Source: Sporolactobacillus laevolacticus DSM 442 (lineage in GTDB: Bacteria > Bacillota > Bacilli > Bacillales > Sporolactobacillaceae). From it: a stretch of 40,314 nt of DNA. The position numbers were made by a program, and so were the translations under genes. Position 1 is the stretch's first letter. Each line of letters begins with the position of its first letter. Under the pieces are notes generated by a model. That model saw only the letters and a list, made by a program, of their open reading frames with translations, did no database searches and had not been told where the DNA came from. Positions 23,775 through 30,656 of the stretch are shown here, piece after piece. The stretch is taken from contig NZ_AWTC01000013.1 in NCBI RefSeq assembly GCF_000497245.1, positions 9,501 to 49,814 on the forward strand, written 5' to 3'.

Positions 23775-23987
23775 TCACTCTGTTACTAAATAAACTTCTT
23801 CTGCTGCGCTTATTCCTTCGAGATAACTCATGTAATTGAAATAATGATTACCTTGCAATCGGCATATTATTTCATCACAGCGCGCTTTATTTTCGTAGAT
23901 GTTATAGAACATGATTTTCTTTGTTCTTGGGTGATGCGTAACCCAGTTGTCCCACCACTTAACCAAAATAGCATCGCCTTTTTTCAA
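23775..23987 (-). CDS. small early protein, TTG start
   Basis: The 70-residue product is rich in aromatic residues (DAILVKWWDNWVTHHPRTKK, later HYFNYMSYLEGI). The start is a TTG that overlaps the TGA of the previous gene (ATTGA), so translation is likely coupled; AAGG lies a few bases upstream. I recognise no family. Confidence 0.6.
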   Translation of the reverse strand: MKKGDAILVKWWDNWVTHHPRTKKIMFYNIYENKARCDEIICRLQGNHYFNYMSYLEGISAAEEVYLVTE

Positions 23988-24223
23988 TGCCTTGAATTAT
24001 TCAATCTTCGTAAGTTTATTGATTTCCACTCCTTATCCCTCCTCGCTTCCATCATCGCGTCATAATACCCTTTCAAATGCCCGTCACGTGCTATCCACTC
24101 ATAGCGGCACTCGTTGCATTCCCTTTTACCTTGATCCGCTGTATCGGCTTCCTGTGACCGTTTAATTGCATTCACCGTGCATTGAAATAACTCTGCTCGT
24201 GACATTGTTTTAAGGTTGTCCAT
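23984..24223 (-). CDS. small early protein with a CxxC motif
   Basis: The 79-residue product begins with a helical stretch (LKTMSRAELFQCTVNAIKRS) and carries ECNECRYEW near residue 36 and YYDAMMEARRDKEW near 53. The CxxC could bind zinc, but only one pair is seen. AGGTGACAC precedes the ATG. Function unknown; its stop overlaps the next gene's TTG start. Confidence 0.65.
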   Translation of the reverse strand: MDNLKTMSRAELFQCTVNAIKRSQEADTADQGKRECNECRYEWIARDGHLKGYYDAMMEARRDKEWKSINLRRLNNSRH

Positions 24224-24258
24224 GTGTCACCTGCTTCGGTGTAGTGTCGAACTGCGAA

Positions 24259-24522
24259 TTAATCATAATAGAAATCAATCAACGTTTCTTGACCAGTGCA
24301 AATTCTTATTTCTACGGTGCAATAATTACCATCTTCAACAGAATTAAATGTATTAGGATCAAATTCTGTTGGTACTTTATTTCCCTCGTTCTCAATTGCT
24401 TCTGCTAAAACAGGAGGAATGTACACTATTGATAGGACACTATAAACTTCACCGGATAAATCCGTATCTTGAGTAGACCACTCTTGATTAATCGTTTCTA
24501 ATAACGCTTGCAGTAAGCTCAT
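24259..24522 (-). CDS. small acidic early protein
   Basis: This 87-residue acidic protein (LLQALLETINQEWSTQDTD at the N-terminus, VEIRICTGQETLIDFYYD at the end) belongs to no family I recognise. The start at 24522 has a strong GAAGGAAGGG site; a frame open to 24576 would run into the upstream 44-residue gene. Confidence 0.68.
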   Translation of the reverse strand: MSLLQALLETINQEWSTQDTDLSGEVYSVLSIVYIPPVLAEAIENEGNKVPTEFDPNTFNSVEDGNYCTVEIRICTGQETLIDFYYD

Positions 24523-24548
24523 TTTTTGCCCTTCCTTCGCATTAGCTG

Positions 24549-24683
24549 TCAACTGTGCATCTTGACTTCCTTCCACCCATCGCGTAACCGTCTATTGAGA
24601 TCATGCCGCTGCAACAGCTCAAACAAATGTACCTTCTGTCCGTCCTCTACTCGATACAGGAGCGTCCATTTTCTACGGCTCAT
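24549..24683 (-). CDS. 44-residue early protein
   Basis: This short gene reads MSRRKWTLLYRVEDG, then QKVHLFELLQRHDLNRRLRD, and ends HS. It is basic and helical. The ATG overlaps the stop of the upstream gene (ATGA) and GGGAG lies in range, so it is probably translated by coupling. Function unknown. Confidence 0.62.
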   Translation of the reverse strand: MSRRKWTLLYRVEDGQKVHLFELLQRHDLNRRLRDGWKEVKMHS

Positions 24684-24859
24684 GGCTTTTTCTCCCAAAG
24701 GACACATCCAAAATCATTGTCAGTTTCGAAGTGCTTTACATATCCTCCGTCCCAACCAGTTACAAGTTCAACTTCAACTTTATCCATTATTTTTTCACAA
24801 ATACCCGAATACTGATCATCAGAGTGCCAAAACTTACATGTCTTACACGTTTCGTTCAT
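24680..24859 (-). CDS. 59-residue Cys-rich early protein
   Basis: The product starts MNETCKTCKFWHSDD, continues SGICEKIMDK, and has a later FGCVLWEKKP. The CxxC plus two more cysteines suggest a small zinc-binding fold. The ATG is preceded by GAGGTGAT and overlaps the RusA gene stop by ATGA; its own stop overlaps the next start in the same way. No family recognised. Confidence 0.72.
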   Translation of the reverse strand: MNETCKTCKFWHSDDQYSGICEKIMDKVEVELVTGWDGGYVKHFETDNDFGCVLWEKKP

Positions 24860-25281
24860 GGGATCACCTCGTCCAATTCAAAGATTTTGGCTTCTATTCG
24901 TGGATCGTCGCTATAAAATTCCTTGGCATTAAGTTCCACAATCTGATTGTCATCTTCCCAAACGATTCCATTCATCGCGTCCAAAATCAGCTTTATTTTG
25001 TTATCAAGATCTGGTTTAACCGTTGGACGGATAATTCCCTTCTCTTTGGCTTCTCTCTCCTTCTTGCTCAGGCTATTTTGCATCTTTCGATAGATTGTAA
25101 GATTAACGCTAATCGCCCCTCTAAACGGCTTCTCGTGCGTCATAAAGCGAATCAGTTTTTGCATGTCTTTTTTCTCTTTGGCATTCGGGTTATAGGTAGA
25201 TGTTTTATGAGTAAACTTATTTGTTACCGTTCGTGGTCGCCCTTGCCCGTGATAGTCTCCTGGTATAGTGAGTTCAATCAT
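24856..25281 (-). CDS. rusA: RusA-type Holliday junction resolvase
   Basis: The 141-residue product carries the RusA hallmark KPDLDNKIKLILDAMNG (about residues 89-105) followed by VWEDDNQIVEL; the Asp residues bind metal and cut DNA junctions. RusA enzymes resolve branched DNA before packaging. The start at 25281 overlaps the stop of the upstream gene by one base (TGATG); GTG codons three triplets upstream are less likely. Confidence 0.92.
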   Translation of the reverse strand: MIELTIPGDYHGQGRPRTVTNKFTHKTSTYNPNAKEKKDMQKLIRFMTHEKPFRGAISVNLTIYRKMQNSLSKKEREAKEKGIIRPTVKPDLDNKIKLILDAMNGIVWEDDNQIVELNAKEFYSDDPRIEAKIFELDEVIP

Positions 25282-25589
25282 CACACCCACCCCTTAGACA
25301 GGCGCTCAGGATACTTTATTTCTCCTGGTTTTCCATACAGCTTCCATACCGTTTCTAACGGCAGAAAATAACTTTTCACCTCACCATTAACCGACAACGT
25401 ACTCCGTTCAAACGGTCGCTTCTTCGGTCGTCTGTTTACGCCTTTTGGTGTACTTACTGCTTCTTCAAGTGTCCAGTGTTGCACAAGCACACGGTTTCCG
25501 ATATTGTTCTTCGTTAATCCGTTTTTCTCACACTGCATCAGGAGTTCACCGTCAATTCGTTGTCCACGCACGTAAAATGGTTTAAGCAT
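25281..25589 (-). CDS. small phage protein with HTH-like segment
   Basis: The basic 102-residue protein has a possible helix-turn-helix (QCEKNGLTKNNIGNRVLVQ followed by HWTLEEAVSTPKG), a pattern seen in small DNA-binding phage proteins. It lies between dUTPase and RusA and overlaps both by one base or so. DNA binding is inference. Confidence 0.65.
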   Translation of the reverse strand: MLKPFYVRGQRIDGELLMQCEKNGLTKNNIGNRVLVQHWTLEEAVSTPKGVNRRPKKRPFERSTLSVNGEVKSYFLPLETVWKLYGKPGEIKYPERLSKGWV

Positions 25590-26086
25590 CAGTAATCAGC
25601 CTCCTGACGCTTGAAATTGACAGCGTTCTTTTTGAAATATTGTGCTTCGATTTGGTCATTGGTGAATCCAATCCGATGGCCAAGAACAAATAGATTAGTC
25701 ATGAGTAGGCTATATGTGAATGAACTATCATAGAAGTTTGCTGAAAAATACACTTCATTTAAAATTTCAACGAAGGAATCATTTGTTCCGTCATCAACCT
25801 CTGTCATACTAATGCTTTCTACTATGTTCACTTTTTCATTAGTCAATCCAATGCTCAGCGCGAAATGCAGGCAATCCACAAATTCGTCCAGCACTCGCTT
25901 ATCGTCTCGTGTCGTGTGCTCTTTCCAATACTTCCACTCACCTTGTACTTCTTGAGCAAGTTCGCCCAATTCCACATTCAGCGCAAGGATTTTGTTCGGA
26001 AGCAGGTTACGTCCCTGCAAACCTTTCTTTTCGATAATGTCCGCATCCAGTTTGGCTTGTGCTTCATATAGTTTTGCTAGATTCAT
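25589..26086 (-). CDS. all-alpha dUTPase (dUTPase_2 family)
   Basis: This helical 165-residue protein has the paired acidic motifs of the MazG/dimeric dUTPase fold: VELGELAQEVQGEWKYWKE (about residues 40-58) and VLDEFVDCLHFALSIG (about 65-80). The Glu/Asp residues bind magnesium and hydrolyse dUTP, keeping uracil out of phage DNA. A second helical half includes YSLLMTNLFVLGHRIGF. The gene is coupled to its neighbours by overlaps. Confidence 0.85.
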   Translation of the reverse strand: MNLAKLYEAQAKLDADIIEKKGLQGRNLLPNKILALNVELGELAQEVQGEWKYWKEHTTRDDKRVLDEFVDCLHFALSIGLTNEKVNIVESISMTEVDDGTNDSFVEILNEVYFSANFYDSSFTYSLLMTNLFVLGHRIGFTNDQIEAQYFKKNAVNFKRQEADY

Positions 26087-26328
26087 TGTTTAAACTCCCT
26101 TTTGTATTCATTTGCTATTTCTTCGACTCGCGCAAGAACGTAAGAAGATGATGATCTAAGTTGTGCTTTGCATATCTCGGACATGAGTTCATGAAGCCGA
26201 TCATTCTCTGCTCTCAGCCGTTCAATCTCACTCACTGCCCACTCTCCATCTGAATGTCTCAAAATCACAGCAGGGCTTTTCTTTTGTTCTTCTAGCTTTT
26301 GTTTGATATAGTCTAGGCGATCAGGCAT
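26083..26328 (-). CDS. coiled-coil early protein, paralogue of upstream gene
   Basis: The 81-residue product starts MPDRLDYIKQKLEEQKKS and continues with a HSDGEWAVSEIERLRAENDR coiled coil. The first 35 residues align with the product of the gene directly upstream (MPDRLEKIKQ, a D-x-x-W in the same place, then a coiled coil), so the pair arose by tandem duplication. The start at 26328 fits that alignment; GGTGA is the only ribosome site. Confidence 0.7.
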   Translation of the reverse strand: MPDRLDYIKQKLEEQKKSPAVILRHSDGEWAVSEIERLRAENDRLHELMSEICKAQLRSSSSYVLARVEEIANEYKREFKQ

Positions 26329-26584
26329 GTGTTTCACCAACCTTGGTATGGAATTTTTTAAGTGCCAGATCAAATGTTTTCTGGTCAATTTGGTCAAGTA
26401 CACCCATCAGCTCATTCTCGTGGCTCTTATGTTTTTCAACTTCGTCTCTCAGTCGTTCCACTTCATCACTCAACTGAACCATCAATCCGATAAGCCATAC
26501 CGCATCATCCCGGCGTAAAGAAATAACAGCACATTCTCCCTGCTCACGAATGATTTGCTTAATTTTTTCCAATCGATCAGGCAT
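26321..26584 (-). CDS. coiled-coil early protein, paralogue of downstream gene
   Basis: The 87-residue product starts MPDRLEKIKQIIREQGECA, has RRDDAVWLIGLMVQLSDEVE and then a charged coiled coil. It is the sister of the next gene (shared MPDRL start and W-centred motif). The start at 26584 is preferred over 26587 or 26593 because of GGTGAT spacing. Function unknown; such proteins may be DNA or repressor ligands. Confidence 0.7.
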   Translation of the reverse strand: MPDRLEKIKQIIREQGECAVISLRRDDAVWLIGLMVQLSDEVERLRDEVEKHKSHENELMGVLDQIDQKTFDLALKKFHTKVGETHA

Positions 26585-26954
26585 CATTATCACCTAGCCA
26601 ATCTGCAACGTCAGGATGCTCTTTTGCGATGATATCAACAGTTTCCTTAATGATTACGCGCACTTCTCGCCCTGCTGGTGTATCGGAGCAGTATTGGTCA
26701 TAGTATTGTTCCAGTTCTTCCCTCGGAGACATCGGATTGACGATCTTCTTGCCACTTTTCAGTGCGACGATCCAATCTTGCACTTGATCAAAGCCATAAG
26801 GTATTTTAATATCACTTTCGATCGCTTCGCTCAGTACAGTAATCAAATAACTATCTGGATAATCTTCCGGTGATTCCTGCATTGTACGATCGTTTAAACG
26901 CACAAGTTGCACAGGCGTAACTTTATGTTTTAGCACATACATATCTTCACTCAT
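26577..26954 (-). CDS. early phage protein with DWI-SGxKIxNP motif
   Basis: The 125-residue acidic product has VQDWIVALKSGKKIVNPMSP at about residues 58-77. The same motif (VVKDWIGAIESGNKINNP) ends the 63-residue product encoded at 33156-33347, so the two share a small module. Neither has a known function. The gene overlaps both neighbours by a few bases. Confidence 0.7.
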   Translation of the reverse strand: MSEDMYVLKHKVTPVQLVRLNDRTMQESPEDYPDSYLITVLSEAIESDIKIPYGFDQVQDWIVALKSGKKIVNPMSPREELEQYYDQYCSDTPAGREVRVIIKETVDIIAKEHPDVADWLGDNDA

Positions 26955-27273
26955 CGCTCTTGCTCCCTTCGAAGGCTTCTATTGCCGCTTGGCAAATTGC
27001 TAATGGGGCTGTTTTACCCCATGATCGATATGGCCCGCATGTAGCAAGCCAAGTTCCGTCCAAAAAACTTTCTAGCCGTATAAGTCCGATATGTTCAGCA
27101 ACTTCCCAAGCGCTTCTCATATCTTCAGATGGGTTCCAGTCAACTAATTCATTTTCTTTAGGATCAACAAATTGTTTCCATGTTTTTTTAGTTTTTCCGT
27201 TGGTGACTGTTGTTAAATACCATGTAGGATGAAGAAAACGTGCCAATTTCTTATCGATCTCCAAAGTAGTCAT
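26947..27273 (-). CDS. phage ABA sandwich domain protein
   Basis: The 108-residue product (TTLEIDKKLARFLHPTWYLT, later PSEDMRSAWEVAEHIG and TWLATCGPYRSWGKTAPLAI, ending in CQAAIEAFEG) has the layout of the Phage_ABA_S family, small proteins common in early regions of Gram-positive phages with no proven role. The start at 27273 is preceded by GGGAG and overlaps the stop of the 43-residue upstream gene (ATGA). A longer in-frame stretch to 27375 is the shadow of that gene. Confidence 0.78.
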   Translation of the reverse strand: MTTLEIDKKLARFLHPTWYLTTVTNGKTKKTWKQFVDPKENELVDWNPSEDMRSAWEVAEHIGLIRLESFLDGTWLATCGPYRSWGKTAPLAICQAAIEAFEGSKSDE

Positions 27274-27401
27274 CGCTTCTGCTCCCTTCTCAACCATTCT
27301 TCCTTCGCACATCCCTTTATCCACCCAATACAAACCATCAGAGACGATGCGACAACCGGTATACTGATCATCCATGCCAATATGGTGAGTCCTTTATCCA
27401 T
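27270..27401 (-). CDS. 43-residue membrane protein
   Basis: The product reads MDKGLTILAWMISIPVVASS followed by LMVCIGWIKGCAKEEW and a basic end. It has one clear membrane helix (about residues 5-29) and a charged cytoplasmic tail. It overlaps the upstream gene by 8 bases, has GAGGG seven bases before the ATG, and ends in an ATGA overlap with the next gene. Function unknown; small early membrane proteins can alter host envelope or exclude other phages. Confidence 0.72.
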   Translation of the reverse strand: MDKGLTILAWMISIPVVASSLMVCIGWIKGCAKEEWLRREQKR

Positions 27402-27675
27402 AGAAAATCCCTCGTTTCCTTGGATTGATTTTCCCTTCCCTTGCAAGACTAAATATCAGCGCTAAAACGTCATCCTGAGGACGATCTAGCAATCTTTGCA
27501 TCGTCCATAGTGAATTGCCTTCATCCCATAATTTAATCGCTGTACGGACGTCTGAATGGCTCCATTGGAAATCAACTGATTCACACGCGATATACGTCTC
27601 TCCGCGCTTGCGCGGCATCCACTGCTTAATAAGGCGCGATTCAGTTGCATTGTTGAATGGTTCTGCCATGGCCAT
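27394..27675 (-). CDS. small HTH-like early protein
   Basis: The 93-residue product contains HSDVRTAIKLWDEGNSLWTM followed by QRLLDRPQDDVLALIFSLAR, a three-helix pattern resembling a DNA-binding HTH of the type seen in phage sigma-like or anti-repressor proteins. GGAGTG precedes the ATG at 27675. DNA binding is inferred from pattern only. Confidence 0.72.
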   Translation of the reverse strand: MAMAEPFNNATESRLIKQWMPRKRGETYIACESVDFQWSHSDVRTAIKLWDEGNSLWTMQRLLDRPQDDVLALIFSLAREGKINPRKRGIFYG

Positions 27676-27802
27676 CTATGCTCACTCCAATCTCCCTCAT
27701 AAACGATCTGTACCACTGATCAAATTCTTCTTTCGTCTCAATGTGTCCGTCTCCACCTGTTACTTGGATGACTCCTGGCATTAGGTAGTGGGCTTGGTTC
27801 AT
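27641..27802 (-). CDS. 53-residue early protein
   Basis: The product starts MNQAHYLMPGVIQVTGG and continues DGHIETKEEFDQWYRSFMRE. The start at 27802 overlaps the methyltransferase stop (ATGA), which suggests coupled translation; a longer frame to 27832 is less likely. No family recognised. Confidence 0.65.
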   Translation of the reverse strand: MNQAHYLMPGVIQVTGGDGHIETKEEFDQWYRSFMREIGVSIDGHGRTIQQCN

Positions 27803-28263
27803 TGGATCACATCTTTCATAAACACAAGCCAATGTGTTTTGCTTCGTCTGTTTCCGAATAATGGCTCATGGCCAATCGCCTTGATGATTTGTGTCAGCCT
27901 TATTTGTTCCTCATTCCACTTAAAAATCATGGTTCCGTTCGGCTTCAACACTCGCATACACTCATCAAAACCTTGTTTGATATCCTCACGCCAAGTATCT
28001 TTTAAGATTCCGTACTTTTTGGCCAACCACGAATCTTCACCGGCATGAATTAAATGTGGTGGATCAAAGACTACTAGATAAAAAGATTCATCATCAAAAG
28101 GCATGTTGCGAAAATCGCCAATCACGTCTGGATTAACCTCTAACGTGCGGCCGTCACATAGCTTGTCCTTCAATTTCCTGTTGTCCATGTAAATGGCTTT
28201 TGGATTATGCTTGTCGAACCAAAACATCCGACTTCCACAGCATGCGTCAAGTATTTTCTCCAT
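27799..28263 (-). CDS. SAM-dependent methyltransferase, orphan
   Basis: The 154-residue product is a small class I methyltransferase: ILDACCGSRMFWFDK at the N-terminus is motif I (SAM binding), and VVFDPPHLIHAGEDSW near residue 90 is a DPP[HYW] motif typical of N6-adenine or N4-cytosine DNA methyltransferases. Later MRVLKPNGTMIFKWNE is the usual motif after the active site. No restriction enzyme or separate target-recognition gene is nearby, so it may protect phage DNA from host restriction or modify small molecules. The start at 28263 is chosen for AAAGGG spacing. Confidence 0.82.
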   Translation of the reverse strand: MEKILDACCGSRMFWFDKHNPKAIYMDNRKLKDKLCDGRTLEVNPDVIGDFRNMPFDDESFYLVVFDPPHLIHAGEDSWLAKKYGILKDTWREDIKQGFDECMRVLKPNGTMIFKWNEEQIRLTQIIKAIGHEPLFGNRRSKTHWLVFMKDVIQ

Positions 28264-28268
28264 CCCAT

Positions 28269-29234
28269 TCACCCTTTCTTCATCCGGTAATCCGGTACAT
28301 CAAAATTACTTTTCCCCCTCTGACTTGGTCCCTCAATTGCGTAGCATCGATGATGAGCCATGCCTTTGATTAATCGGTCAGCTGTTGCAAATCCGATCCG
28401 TTCAGCAAGTGTTGCTTCATCCTCATTACTAGAGAAAATGATTGGCTTTCGGCTCCGGTACCGATAATCAACAATTTGGTAATAAAGGCTTTCCTTGGCT
28501 TCCGATGGCTTCGCTTTACCAATGTCGTCCCATACAAGCACATCTACATGCTCTACACCATTTAGAAGCTGTCTGAGCCGTTCTCCGCTGTCATTTAGCA
28601 TCTTCGCTTGCGTTAGTTCATCCATCAATACCGCGTCAGAAACAACCAGTACACTGTTGCCTTTATTGAGCAAATATTTAGCTGCCGCAATCTGTAGATG
28701 TGTTTTTCCAATTCCGAAGTTGTTATGTTCTGCCTTTGCTTTCGCCTTATCAGCCATGGTCTGCAAATTTCTGATATTCTGCTCACCAAATACTGCGATA
28801 AATCCGAAGCTGTTATTCTTGCTGTCTTTAATAGATTCAAAGTATCTGAGATAATCAGTGATCTTTTGGTACATATCACGCTGCCATTGAAATTCCCGAC
28901 GAAAATTTGTAAATTGCGCTTCTTTGAATTCGTCTGGAATCATAGATTCTTTAAAAATCCTATCCATTCGTGAGCGAGTGACACATTGGCAATCGCCATA
29001 AATTGGTGTGTACCACCATTCACCATTTTTGTGCTTTTTATTTCCCTTTATTTCTGCGCCTTCTTTGATCTTTACAACACCAGTATCTTTGCAAATTGGG
29101 CAATCATATTCAGTTCCAGACGGCTTTTGCTGCTGCTGATTCTGCGAGCATTTGTTCATAGCTACTTTTTTCTGGAGATCGGCCATAATAGCGTCGAATG
29201 TCTGAAATGTTGGTTCTCGCTTTGCCACCGGCAT
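28269..29234 (-). CDS. DnaC-like helicase loader
   Basis: The 321-residue product is an AAA+ ATPase of the DnaC/DnaI type. It has an N-terminal zinc-binding region (YDCPICKDTG near residue 44 and a second CQC near 82), then the ATPase core with Walker A GIGKTHLQIAAAKYLL near 175 and Walker B VDVLVWDDIGKAKP near 234. Unusually, about 20 residues (with ADKAKAKAEHN) stand between the strand ending FGEQN and the NFGIGKT loop. It should load the host replicative helicase at the phage origin with the initiator encoded directly upstream. Its start overlaps the 3' end of the initiator gene. Confidence 0.9.
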   Translation of the reverse strand: MPVAKREPTFQTFDAIMADLQKKVAMNKCSQNQQQQKPSGTEYDCPICKDTGVVKIKEGAEIKGNKKHKNGEWWYTPIYGDCQCVTRSRMDRIFKESMIPDEFKEAQFTNFRREFQWQRDMYQKITDYLRYFESIKDSKNNSFGFIAVFGEQNIRNLQTMADKAKAKAEHNNFGIGKTHLQIAAAKYLLNKGNSVLVVSDAVLMDELTQAKMLNDSGERLRQLLNGVEHVDVLVWDDIGKAKPSEAKESLYYQIVDYRYRSRKPIIFSSNEDEATLAERIGFATADRLIKGMAHHRCYAIEGPSQRGKSNFDVPDYRMKKG

Positions 29235-29988
29235 TCAGTCCTTTCTTTTCTTTCCACTTTCTTTGAAACTCTCGGGCTTCATCAAGCGTTGTTACATCGG
29301 CATCTAACCATTTGTTGATAATTCCTTCCACGTAGCTAATCCGTTTATTATCTTCTTTGAGTGCCACCTTCATAGCAGCAATCACAAGATCACTAGAGGA
29401 CTTATCCACTAATTCATCAAGAGCCTGTGCATTAATCGGTGACAGGAAGTTATGGTAATTCTCTTGATAAAACTGTGATACTAGCTTGTACTTTTGAATA
29501 TCATCATAGAAAGGGTCGGGTTTACTACTACTACTTGATGTATCAGTGTTACTTTTAAAAGATGTTAATGATGAAAGACTGTTACTTTTCGTTCCCCCGT
29601 TTTGACCACTGTCAGGTTGACCACTGTCAAATTGACTGGTGTCAGAATGACTGGTGTCAAATTGCGTATGGTCAATGCTTAAATTTACTGTATAAAGATT
29701 GCTTTGATTTCTCTGTCCGTCATATCTGTGAGTAACTGTTATATAGCCAAGATCAATTAGCTGTTTTCTATACTTGTAAAACCGTTTTTCACTTACACCC
29801 AAGCAATCAAGCATTAATTGCACACCAGGGAATGCTGTTAGGCCTGCTCCTGTATAGGAACAGATAAATGCATAAATGGCTTTAGCTTCGATTGATAGCC
29901 GTTTATCCTTCAATGGCTTTTTGAAGATTATTCCGTAACCTTCGTCAGCAATATTTCCGCTTAGTTTGGCTTTATCTTCGCTACTCAT
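29110..29988 (-). CDS. replication initiator (HTH + DnaD-like) containing the origin
   Basis: The 292-residue product has an N-terminal winged-helix HTH (KDKRLSIEAKAIYAFICSYT, then GVSEKRFYKYRKQLIDLGY), a low-complexity Ser/Asp linker, and a DnaD-like C-terminal domain (YKLVSQFYQENYHNFLSPIN, later VEGIINKWLDADVTTLDEA). Such proteins bind the phage origin and recruit the helicase loader, the next gene. The linker encodes five near-identical pentapeptides (DTSQF, DTSHS, DSGQP type) because the DNA carries 15-bp iterons there. Start choice is uncertain: an ATG at 29988 lies two bases after the HNH stop, while an in-frame ATG at 30009 and a longer frame to 30120 exist. Confidence 0.85.
   Translation of the reverse strand: MSSEDKAKLSGNIADEGYGIIFKKPLKDKRLSIEAKAIYAFICSYTGAGLTAFPGVQLMLDCLGVSEKRFYKYRKQLIDLGYITVTHRYDGQRNQSNLYTVNLSIDHTQFDTSHSDTSQFDSGQPDSGQNGGTKSNSLSSLTSFKSNTDTSSSSSKPDPFYDDIQKYKLVSQFYQENYHNFLSPINAQALDELVDKSSSDLVIAAMKVALKEDNKRISYVEGIINKWLDADVTTLDEAREFQRKWKEKKGLNAGGKARTNISDIRRYYGRSPEKSSYEQMLAESAAAKAVWN
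29601..29674. repeat. 15-bp iterons, probable replication origin
   Basis: Five tandem units with a 15-base period (29601, 29616, 29631, 29646, 29661; the last is degenerate) have the core TGACCACTGTCA or TGACTGGTGTCA. Each core is itself an inverted repeat (TGAC-N4-GTCA). They lie inside the initiator gene beside an AT-rich stretch (about 29550-29590). Initiator genes of many Gram-positive phages contain their own origin as iterons, so this is probably where the protein binds. Confidence 0.75.
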
Positions 29989-29989
29989 A

Positions 29990-30313
29990 TCAATCGCCGT
30001 CCCATTCATCCCGGAAATAATCCGGTCCGTACCGCATTTCAAATTTCCGTTGCAACTTAACAGCATATTTATGATGTTGATGTACGCTTGAGTGACATGT
30101 CTGGCATAGCGTCGCCCCATTTGTCACTACTCCGCGTCCGCCTTGGCTACGGAACTTCACATGGTGGATGATGTTTGACCATTCACCACAGATCACGCAG
30201 CAATGATCATCACGTTCGAATATTTTTTCTCGCGTCTTTTTATTGAAATTTGACCTCTGTGTCTGTGTTGGCTTATATCGCTTAAAACTAGGCTTCGGTA
30301 CCGGTATCCCCAT
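29990..30313 (-). CDS. HNH endonuclease
   Basis: The 107-residue product has a compact HNH nuclease domain: CCVICGEW (zinc pair), IIHHVKFRSQGGRGVVTNGA with the catalytic-type His, and LCQTCHSSVHQHH with the second zinc pair. Free HNH proteins of this size are often homing or packaging enzymes, or act in early recombination. This one sits in the replication block, far from the terminase. AAGGAG precedes the ATG at 30313. Confidence 0.85.
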   Translation of the reverse strand: MGIPVPKPSFKRYKPTQTQRSNFNKKTREKIFERDDHCCVICGEWSNIIHHVKFRSQGGRGVVTNGATLCQTCHSSVHQHHKYAVKLQRKFEMRYGPDYFRDEWDGD

Positions 30314-30318
30314 CGGTT

Positions 30319-30498
30319 TCACTCCTTGCGTGGATTGATGTTTACGCTGCTATCTTCATCAACCTTAGAAACATTTACATATTGGTCATTCCTTGGAGTA
30401 AAGCGAGTTCTATATCTTTCAAGCGCTTCTAAAGCATTTGGTGCAATAACAGTAGCTTTATAAGTTCTTTGAACAACTTCTTCAATCTCAAATAACAA
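30319..30498 (-). CDS. small early protein, TTG start (DpnD/PcfM-like)
   Basis: The 59-residue product starts at TTG with GAGGGAG eight bases upstream. The pattern FEIEEVVQRTYKATVIAPNA, then LEALERYRTRFTP, resembles DpnD/PcfM-like small proteins (a beta strand, a helix with EALE, then strands). A longer frame to 30528 exists but lacks support. Resemblance is weak. Confidence 0.6.
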   Translation of the reverse strand: MLFEIEEVVQRTYKATVIAPNALEALERYRTRFTPRNDQYVNVSKVDEDSSVNINPRKE

Positions 30499-30503
30499 AT
30501 TGA

Positions 30504-30656
30504 TCACTCCCTCACGCACACAATCCAATATGGACGGTGTATTCTTATTGGTTTCATGCCTGGTTCCATTCGGTCGATATAGTTGCGTACAGCTTCTTTA
30601 AATCGTTCATCTGGAAAACTCCAAAAGTTATCCGGTATGCTAATGTGATATTCCAT
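30504..30656 (-). CDS. 50-residue early protein
   Basis: The product reads MEYHISIPDNFWSFPDERF, then KEAVRNYIDRMEPGMKPIRI, and ends VCVRE. Its ATG overlaps the stop of the nuclease gene (TGATG), and it ends five bases before the next TTG start. It has no strong ribosome site, so coupling is likely. Function unknown. Confidence 0.65.
   Translation of the reverse strand: MEYHISIPDNFWSFPDERFKEAVRNYIDRMEPGMKPIRIHRPYWIVCVRE

Noticed and set aside
24526-25371. 281-codon open frame on the plus strand
   Set aside because: It lies opposite four well-supported minus-strand genes including RusA, has no ribosome site, and its translation is unstructured and rich in Ser, Arg and His. It is a shadow.
29601-29674. 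CRISPR array
   Set aside because: The repeats are 15 bases long without spacers, encode part of a protein and carry internal symmetry; they are iterons.
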